From Klenkia sp. (GTDB taxonomy: Bacteria > Actinomycetota > Actinomycetes > Mycobacteriales > Geodermatophilaceae), in contig JAOPVM010000338.1 of assembly GCA_025966215.1 (NCBI GenBank), positions 1 through 6,096 of the forward strand: a stretch of 6,096 nt of DNA. Direction: 5' to 3'. Every line of letters starts with the position of its first letter. Positions within the stretch are counted from its first letter, which is position 1. Below are positions 1 to 6,096 of this stretch, piece after piece. A program made the translations under genes and the position numbers. The notes under the pieces were generated by a model. That model was not told the origin of the DNA and did not search any database. It saw only the letters and a list, made by a program, of their open reading frames with translations.

Positions 1-35
1 GCCCGCGGGCGAGAGCGGACTGGCACGATCCCGGC

Positions 36-1175
36 ATGACCGCCCCCGGGAGCACCCGGCGCCGGGACCTGCTCGCGCCGCTGTGGCGGGCGATCGTGGT
101 CTTCCGCCCGCTGGCCTGGCTGGTCGCCGCGGTCGGGTTCGTGCGCGGGCGGGAGGAGTACCCCGGCCTGCTGGCCCCGGTGCTGGTGCTGGCCGCGATG
201 GCGGGGTGGACGGTGGTGGTCACCGTCGCCTACTCCCGGGCCGAGGGACGACGCACCCGTACCGCGCTGGTCGACCTGGCCGTCACCCTCGCCCTGCTGG
301 CCGCGGTGCTCACCACGCAGAGCCGGGACGCCCTGGCCGCCGATGCCCCGATCCTGACCTCCCTGTGGGTGGCCGGTCCCGCCTACGCGCTGGCGCTGGC
401 CCGGGGCCGGGACGGCGGACTGGTCGGCGGCCTCCTCGTCTGGGCCGCGGTGACCGCCGTCCGCGGCCGGGTCGGGGACCAGGAGCTGTTCAACCTGGTG
501 CTCGTCGCGCTGTCGGCGGTGCTGCTGGGCTACGCCGCGACCACCACCCGGGAGGCGACGCTGGCGGTGCAGCAGGCCGCAGCGACCGCCGCGTCAGCCG
601 CCGAACGCGAACGGCTGGGCCGGGCGGTGCACGACGGGGTGCTGCAGGTGCTGGCCGCCGTCCGCCGCCGTGGGGAGGAGCTCGGCGGGGAGGCCGCCGG
701 CCTCGCCCGACTGGCGGCCGAGCAGGAGATCGCCCTGCGGGGGCTGCTCTCCTCCGCTCCCCCGGCCGACGACGGTGGCGCGACCGACCTGGGGGCGGCT
801 CTCCGGCTGCTGTCCACCCCCGACGTCGAGGTCTCCTCGCCGGCCGAGCCGGTGCTGCTGCCCGCCCCGGTCGCCACCGAGCTGACCGCGGCGGTGCGCG
901 AGGCACTGGCCAACACCGCCGAGCACGCCCCCGCCGCCCGGGCGTGGGTCAGCCTCGAACCCGGGGACGACGTGGTGCTGGTCGTCGTCCGCGACGACGG
1001 GCCGGGCATCCGCGACGGGCGGCTGCCCGCAGCCGTCGCAGCCGGGCACCACGGGGTCCGGTCCTCGATCTGCGGCAGGCTGGCCGACCTGGGCGGCACC
1101 GCGCGGCTGCACACCGGCCCGGGGCGGGGCACCGAGTGGGAACTGACCGTGCCGAGGGAGGGAGCCACCCGATGA
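36..1175 (+). CDS. macS: MacS-family sensor histidine kinase (DUF5931-type membrane sensor)
   Basis: This is a membrane-bound histidine kinase that autophosphorylates and passes phosphate to the response regulator encoded next to it. The 379-residue protein has a hydrophobic N-terminal half (about residues 20-168) with roughly five or six membrane segments, which matches the DUF5931-type sensor of MacS kinases. An Ala-rich linker (about 170-190) follows. The HisKA_3 dimerisation box is ERERLGRAVHDGVLQVL, with phospho-acceptor His199 followed by Asp200. The C-terminal ATPase domain shows the N box (EALANTAEH, Asn293), the G1 box (DDGPGI, 320-325), a G2-like GHHGVRSSI (337-345) and a closing GPGRGTEWEL. 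The stop overlaps the next start as ATGA, so the two genes are translationally coupled. No Shine-Dalgarno is visible before ATG 36, and only 35 bp of upstream sequence is present. The stimulus cannot be read from the sequence. In Streptomyces coelicolor, MacRS is known to affect morphogenesis and actinorhodin production. The family call is strong; orthology to that exact pair is less certain. Confidence 0.9.
   Translation: MTAPGSTRRRDLLAPLWRAIVVFRPLAWLVAAVGFVRGREEYPGLLAPVLVLAAMAGWTVVVTVAYSRAEGRRTRTALVDLAVTLALLAAVLTTQSRDALAADAPILTSLWVAGPAYALALARGRDGGLVGGLLVWAAVTAVRGRVGDQELFNLVLVALSAVLLGYAATTTREATLAVQQAAATAASAAERERLGRAVHDGVLQVLAAVRRRGEELGGEAAGLARLAAEQEIALRGLLSSAPPADDGGATDLGAALRLLSTPDVEVSSPAEPVLLPAPVATELTAAVREALANTAEHAPAARAWVSLEPGDDVVLVVVRDDGPGIRDGRLPAAVAAGHHGVRSSICGRLADLGGTARLHTGPGRGTEWELTVPREGATR
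1154..1164 (+). promoter_or_regulatory. Strong ribosome binding site for the response regulator
   Basis: A purine-rich GAGGGAGGGAG ends 7 nt before ATG 1172 and lies inside the last codons of the kinase gene. It fixes the regulator start at the ATGA overlap and argues against the much longer in-frame extension upstream, which only reads the kinase gene in another frame. It is the clearest Shine-Dalgarno in the window. Confidence 0.75.
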
Positions 1176-1810
1176 CGACGGTGATGGTGGTCGACGACCA
1201 CCCGATGTGGCGGGAGGCCGTCGAGCGGGACCTCACCGTTCGCGGGTTCGAGGTGCTGGCCACCGCCGGGGACGTCGGGGCCGCCGTGCGCCGGGCCCTC
1301 GCCGTCCGGCCGGACGTGGTGGTGATGGACCTGCAGCTGGGCGAGGGGTCCGGGGTGGACGCCACCCGGGACGTCGTCGCCGCACTGCCGGCCACCCGGG
1401 TGCTGGTGCTCTCGGCCAGCGCCGAGCAGGTCGACGTCCTCGGGGCGGTCAAGGCCGGCGCCTCGGGCTACCTGGTCAAGTCCTCCTCGGCCGACGAGCT
1501 GGCCGACGCCGTCGCCCGCACCGCCACCGGCGACGCGGTCTTCTCCCCGGGCCTGGCAGGACTGCTGCTCGGTGAGTACCGGCGGCTGCGCTCGGGACCC
1601 GACGACGGCGCCCCGCGGCTGACCGACCGGGAGACCGAGGTGCTCCAGCTGGTCAGCCGGGGGTTGTCGGCCCGGCAGATCGCCGAGCGGCTGGTGCTCT
1701 CGCACCGCACGGTGGAGAACCACGTGCAGAACACCCTGCGCAAGCTGCAGCTGCACAACCGCGTCGAGCTCACCCGCTACGCCATCGAGCGGGGGCTGAC
1801 CGACCCCTGA
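1172..1810 (+). CDS. macR: NarL/FixJ-family response regulator (LuxR-type HTH), MacR-like
   Basis: This is the DNA-binding response regulator partner of the kinase, a cytoplasmic protein of 212 residues (usual family length about 210-220). The receiver domain (about 1-120) has the acidic pair Asp8/Asp9 in VVDDHP, phospho-acceptor Asp53 in VVMDLQLGEGSG, Ser81 at the switch position (LVLSAS) and the conserved Lys103 (GYLVKSS). A short linker leads to a LuxR-type helix-turn-helix (about 149-210): LTDRETEVLQLVSRGLSARQIAERL, then recognition helix SHRTVENHVQNTLRKL. All catalytic positions are intact. ATG 1172 is chosen because the protein then begins exactly at the receiver's first strand (MTTVMVVDDHP), overlaps the kinase stop by 4 bp and has a strong ribosome binding site. 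Its target genes are unknown. The gene ends 37 bp before the preferred argG start, but the operator-like palindrome between them suggests argG is controlled separately. Confidence 0.94.
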   Translation: MTTVMVVDDHPMWREAVERDLTVRGFEVLATAGDVGAAVRRALAVRPDVVVMDLQLGEGSGVDATRDVVAALPATRVLVLSASAEQVDVLGAVKAGASGYLVKSSSADELADAVARTATGDAVFSPGLAGLLLGEYRRLRSGPDDGAPRLTDRETEVLQLVSRGLSARQIAERLVLSHRTVENHVQNTLRKLQLHNRVELTRYAIERGLTDP

Positions 1811-1811
1811 C

Positions 1812-4228
<2,417 letters not shown>

Positions 4229-4266
4229 GGGTGGCCCCGTGCCCGTGAGCGCGGCCCGCACACATC

Positions 4267-4278
4267 GAGTGCGCACTC
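4267..4278. repeat. Perfect 12-bp palindrome upstream of the aldo/keto reductase
   Basis: GAGTGCGCACTC is fully self-complementary and lies 38 bp before the reductase ATG 4228, in the short gap after the DUF559 gene. Position and symmetry suit a repressor operator for the reductase, but no regulator gene is adjacent and no clear promoter hexamers are seen. It could equally be a chance palindrome in GC-rich DNA. Confidence 0.35.
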
Positions 4279-4280
4279 AG

Positions 4281-4308
4281 AGCGCGTTGCAGGCAGCCAA
4301 CCCGCGCT
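4281..4308 (-). terminator. Hairpin just after the DUF559 gene, possible terminator
   Basis: Arms AGCGCGTTG (4281-4289) and CAA-CC-CGCGCT (4298-4308) can pair over nine base pairs with a 2-nt bulge and an 8-nt loop. The structure starts three bases after the TGA of the minus-strand DUF559 gene, where a terminator would be expected. There is no U-tract, which is common for hairpin terminators in high-GC actinobacteria but lowers certainty. Confidence 0.4.
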
Positions 4309-4311
4309 GGG

Positions 4312-5274
4312 TCAGCACTCGACGAGGGCAGCCACGGTCCGGCGGCGCTCGGCCAGCGCCTCGGCGATGCGGGCGAGGAGGCGGACCGGGTCGTACAGGT
4401 CGGCCGCGGTCACGAACAGCACCCGCCAGCCGGCCGCCTGCAGGTCGTTCATCCGCCGGCGGTCCGGGCCCAGGCGGGTGAGGTGTCCCTCCCCGTCGTA
4501 CTCCAGGGCCAGCCGCAGGTCCGGCCAGGCCAGGTCCACCCGGGCCACCTCCTTCCCCCGGTGGTCCAGCACGCGCCACTGCGCCACCGGTCGGGGGAGG
4601 GACCCGCGGTGCACGAGCAGGCGCAACCGGGTCTCCTGCGGCGACTCGGCCTTCCCGTCCGCGTCCGCGACCGCGGCACGGACCAGCCGGCAGCCCCGTC
4701 CGGTGAGCGTCGCCGCCCGCGCCCGCAGCTCCTCGAGATCGGTCAGCCGGCGGGCGACGGCAGTCGGCCGGCAGTACTGGTCGAGCAGCACGACGGCCTC
4801 GACGTGCGGCAGTTCCGCAGCCAGCGAGAGCGCCCCCGCCACCGGTCGGAGCACCAGCCGACCGGGGTGGCCCGGGAGGGCGACGAGGTCGCGCACCAGC
4901 ACCGCACCCCGCCCCACGCGGATCCCGGGGACGCGCTGCTGCCGGGCCGGCCGTCGGCGACCCGAGCGCTCGATCACCAGAGGCAGGAGGATCTCGACGT
5001 CCCCCGGGACGCCGGCGGGCCCGTCGACGTCGATCCCCCAGACCCGGGCGGCGCTCCGCCCGGCGACCACCGCCCGCGGGAAGAGCACCAGCGCCGCAGT
5101 CAGCCGGACCGCGTGGGTGAGTTCGACGCCGGCGGCCAGGTGGACGTCGGGGAACACCCGCTGCCACGCCGGGCCGCGCAGGTCGGCCTTGGTCAGCAGC
5201 CCAGCGGCGACGGCGGCCGAGCCACGGAACGGGGCGGCGGCGAGCTCGGGCACGGAGCGGGGACGGCGCGGCAT
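4312..5274 (-). CDS. DUF559 (Vsr-like nuclease fold) protein with AbiEi-like N-terminus
   Basis: This 320-residue protein is of a kind common in actinobacteria, often annotated as DUF559 or AbiEi-antitoxin-like; its physiological role is not established. The N-terminus (about 1-50) resembles the small winged-helix found in AbiEi-type antitoxins, with the pattern GLLTKADLRGPAWQRVFPDV (25-44). A middle region (about 60-200) is Leu/Val/Arg-rich and without a function I recognise. The C-terminal part (about 208-310) resembles the Vsr/DUF559 branch of PD-(D/E)XK nucleases: ESPQETRLR (210-218), then Asp247 in RVDLAWPD, LALEYDGEGH (255-264) with Glu258, Asp260 and His264, then AAGWRVLFVTAADLYD (280-295). 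These acidic and His positions are intact, so nuclease-type chemistry is possible but unproven. ATG 5274 is chosen because MPRRPRSVPELAAAPFRG is a plausible family start; a longer frame open to GTG 5427 adds 51 Arg-rich residues that look untranslated. No AbiEii toxin or mismatch-repair gene is adjacent, so it stands as an orphan. Confidence 0.75.
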   Translation of the reverse strand: MPRRPRSVPELAAAPFRGSAAVAAGLLTKADLRGPAWQRVFPDVHLAAGVELTHAVRLTAALVLFPRAVVAGRSAARVWGIDVDGPAGVPGDVEILLPLVIERSGRRRPARQQRVPGIRVGRGAVLVRDLVALPGHPGRLVLRPVAGALSLAAELPHVEAVVLLDQYCRPTAVARRLTDLEELRARAATLTGRGCRLVRAAVADADGKAESPQETRLRLLVHRGSLPRPVAQWRVLDHRGKEVARVDLAWPDLRLALEYDGEGHLTRLGPDRRRMNDLQAAGWRVLFVTAADLYDPVRLLARIAEALAERRRTVAALVEC

Positions 5275-5448
5275 GCCCCGGACGCTGGCGCACAGGCACC
5301 GGTGGCCGGGCTCCGCCGTCCACAACCGGAGGCGTCGTCCACGGATGCCGCGACGGGGTTGCCCGAGCCCACGCCGAGTGCTCAGTGAGCGCGGGTCGGC
5401 GCCGTCCACCGCGCTCTCACGCAGCACTCGACGCTCCCCACGCCGCGC
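5275..5448. other. 174-bp intergenic region between the Fic-like and DUF559 genes
   Basis: This is the longest gap in the window. It must carry the 3' end of the Fic-like transcript and the promoter of the DUF559 gene on the minus strand. It contains a bulged GC hairpin near its right end, the odd palindrome GCTCAGTGAGC (5380-5390), and the heptamer CGTCCAC three times (5317-5323, 5336-5342, 5403-5409). No convincing -35/-10 pair and no Shine-Dalgarno before ATG 5274 were seen. Confidence 0.5.
5385..5420 (-). terminator. Bulged GC-rich hairpin after the Fic-like gene, possible terminator
   Basis: GTGAG-CGCGG (5385-5394) can pair with CCGCG-CT-CTCAC (5409-5420), giving ten base pairs with a 2-nt bulge and a 14-nt loop that itself holds CGGCGCCG. 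It starts 28 bp after the stop of the minus-strand Fic-like gene. No U-tract follows, so a terminator role is inferred from position and structure only. Confidence 0.35.
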
Positions 5449-6096
5449 TCAGCCGCGGAGCAGCGACTCGCAGATCGCCAGACCCTCGACGGCGCCGAGC
5501 TCGGTGGCGCGGGCGCAGTGCACCAGCCAGCCGGCGACGCCGTCCATCGTGCCGGCGGCGTAGCCGTCCAGGGCCGCGGCGTAGGCAGCCGCGCCCAGCT
5601 CGGCGAAGCCCACCTCGGGCACCGAGACGGCCTTGGGGTCCAGCCCCCGGGCGATCCCGGTGAGCCGGCCTGCGGCCCGGGCGACCACGCCGTTGCCCAC
5701 GGTGAAGGGCGCGATCGCGGCCAGCTCGCCGTGCACGACCGCGGCGATCAGCACGGCCGGGGCGGTGGTCGCACCGGTGACCAGCGAGAACACCCCACCC
5801 AGCCGTCCCCCGGCGCGCACCTCGGGGCGGCCCAGGTCGGCAGGGGCGGCGAGGTCGGCCGCGGCCAGCACGTGCATCCGGGCCAGCACCTGACCCGGCG
5901 CCCGGTCCCAGGTCTCCACCATCGAGCCCAACGCCACCGACACCCGCAGCGCGCCCTGCAGGGTGGGCTCGCTGACGTCCCCGGAGCGCACCTGGGTCAG
6001 CGGGACGTCGACACCCTCCAACGAGGCGGAGGCCCGGGCGCCGCGCAGCGCGGACTCCGAGCTGACCCCGGCGGACTCCCGGCGCAGCACCTTGTG
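5449..6096 (-). CDS. Fic-fold-like protein with degenerate catalytic loop, 5' end cut off
   Basis: The visible part is about 215 residues and its 5' end lies outside the window: the frame stays open to the edge, where it reads His-Lys before GTG 6090, so that GTG is probably an internal Val. Counting from it, SASLEG (21-26; bases 6013-6030) fits the Fic autoinhibitory pattern (S/T)xxxE(G/N). A helical region with LARMHVLAA (69-77) follows, then APFTVGNGVVAR (127-138; bases 5677-5712). This aligns with the Fic motif HxFx(D/E)GN(G/K)RxxR, keeping Phe129, Gly132, Asn133, Gly134 and Arg138. The catalytic His is Ala127, the acidic residue is Val131 and the first Arg is Val135. Active Fic enzymes transfer AMP or related groups to proteins; without these residues, that activity is unlikely. 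The C-terminus (about 160-213) is Ala-rich and helical, ending ICESLLRG. I recall uncharacterised actinobacterial proteins of this appearance, some labelled oxidoreductase without support. The Fic relationship is my inference from the two motifs. Confidence 0.6.
   Translation of the reverse strand, partial: HKVLRRESAGVSSESALRGARASASLEGVDVPLTQVRSGDVSEPTLQGALRVSVALGSMVETWDRAPGQVLARMHVLAAADLAAPADLGRPEVRAGGRLGGVFSLVTGATTAPAVLIAAVVHGELAAIAPFTVGNGVVARAAGRLTGIARGLDPKAVSVPEVGFAELGAAAYAAALDGYAAGTMDGVAGWLVHCARATELGAVEGLAICESLLRG

Noticed and set aside
1..10. Perfect palindrome GCCCGCGGGC at the left edge
   Set aside because: Simple GC-only palindromes are expected often in such DNA, and the sequence to its left is missing, so no role can be argued.
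83..1171. In-frame N-terminal extension of the response regulator through the kinase gene
   Set aside because: The kinase reads convincingly in its own frame, and ATG 1172 has a strong ribosome binding site and begins exactly at the receiver domain.
4312..5274. A type IV AbiEi/AbiEii toxin-antitoxin module
   Set aside because: Only the antitoxin-like N-terminal part is seen. Neither neighbour resembles an AbiEii nucleotidyltransferase toxin, and the C-terminus is nuclease-like instead.
5317..5409. Heptamer CGTCCAC three times in the gap before the DUF559 gene
   Set aside because: Spacing is irregular (19 and 67 bp) and a 7-mer of this composition recurs by chance in high-GC DNA; kept only as a note in the intergenic entry.
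5275..5427. 51-residue N-terminal extension of the DUF559 protein from GTG 5427
   Set aside because: The extension is Arg-rich without family resemblance and crosses a hairpin-rich gap; the internal ATG 5274 gives a plausible family start.

Overview
The window is chromosomal DNA from a very GC-rich actinobacterium. The evidence is the extreme GC bias at third codon positions, GTG starts, a MacS-type histidine kinase with its NarL-type regulator, a long-form argininosuccinate synthase, and a DUF559 protein of the actinobacterial AbiEi-like type. The overall look fits Geodermatophilaceae (Blastococcus, Geodermatophilus, Modestobacter), but that placement is inferred from protein style and not demonstrated. 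No tRNA, rRNA, CRISPR array, insertion sequence or phage gene is visible, and the coding density is high.

Layout, plus strand: a two-component pair comes first (sensor kinase 36-1175, response regulator 1172-1810, joined by an ATGA overlap). A 37-bp gap follows that holds an ArgR-operator-like palindrome, and then argG (best start GTG 1848, stop 3263). Minus strand: an aldo/keto reductase (4228 down to 3260) runs tail-to-tail into argG, and both TAG stops sit in one CTAG. Upstream of it on the same strand lies a DUF559/AbiEi-like protein (5274 down to 4312). Entering from the right edge is a 5'-truncated gene for a Fic-fold-like protein (6096 down to 5449). The 83-bp and 174-bp gaps between the minus-strand genes contain GC-rich hairpins that may act as terminators, plus a perfect 12-bp palindrome.

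How the genes relate: the kinase and regulator form a translationally coupled signalling pair. argG performs the penultimate step of arginine synthesis and appears to have its own arginine-responsive control point, so it is probably not just a passenger of the two-component operon. The three minus-strand genes are separated by hairpin-containing gaps and look independently expressed; no shared pathway is evident.

The most interesting item is the right-edge protein. It keeps a recognisable Fic autoinhibitory motif (SASLEG) and the GNG core of the Fic loop, but has lost the catalytic histidine, the acidic metal-binding residue and the first arginine. It is therefore a candidate pseudo-Fic protein. 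Other points of interest are the ArgR-like operator at the argG start, a shared CA(C/T)GAT element exactly 6 nt before the starts of the kinase and argG genes, and an intact nuclease-like motif in the orphan DUF559 protein. I do not see a complete novel multi-gene system in this window.
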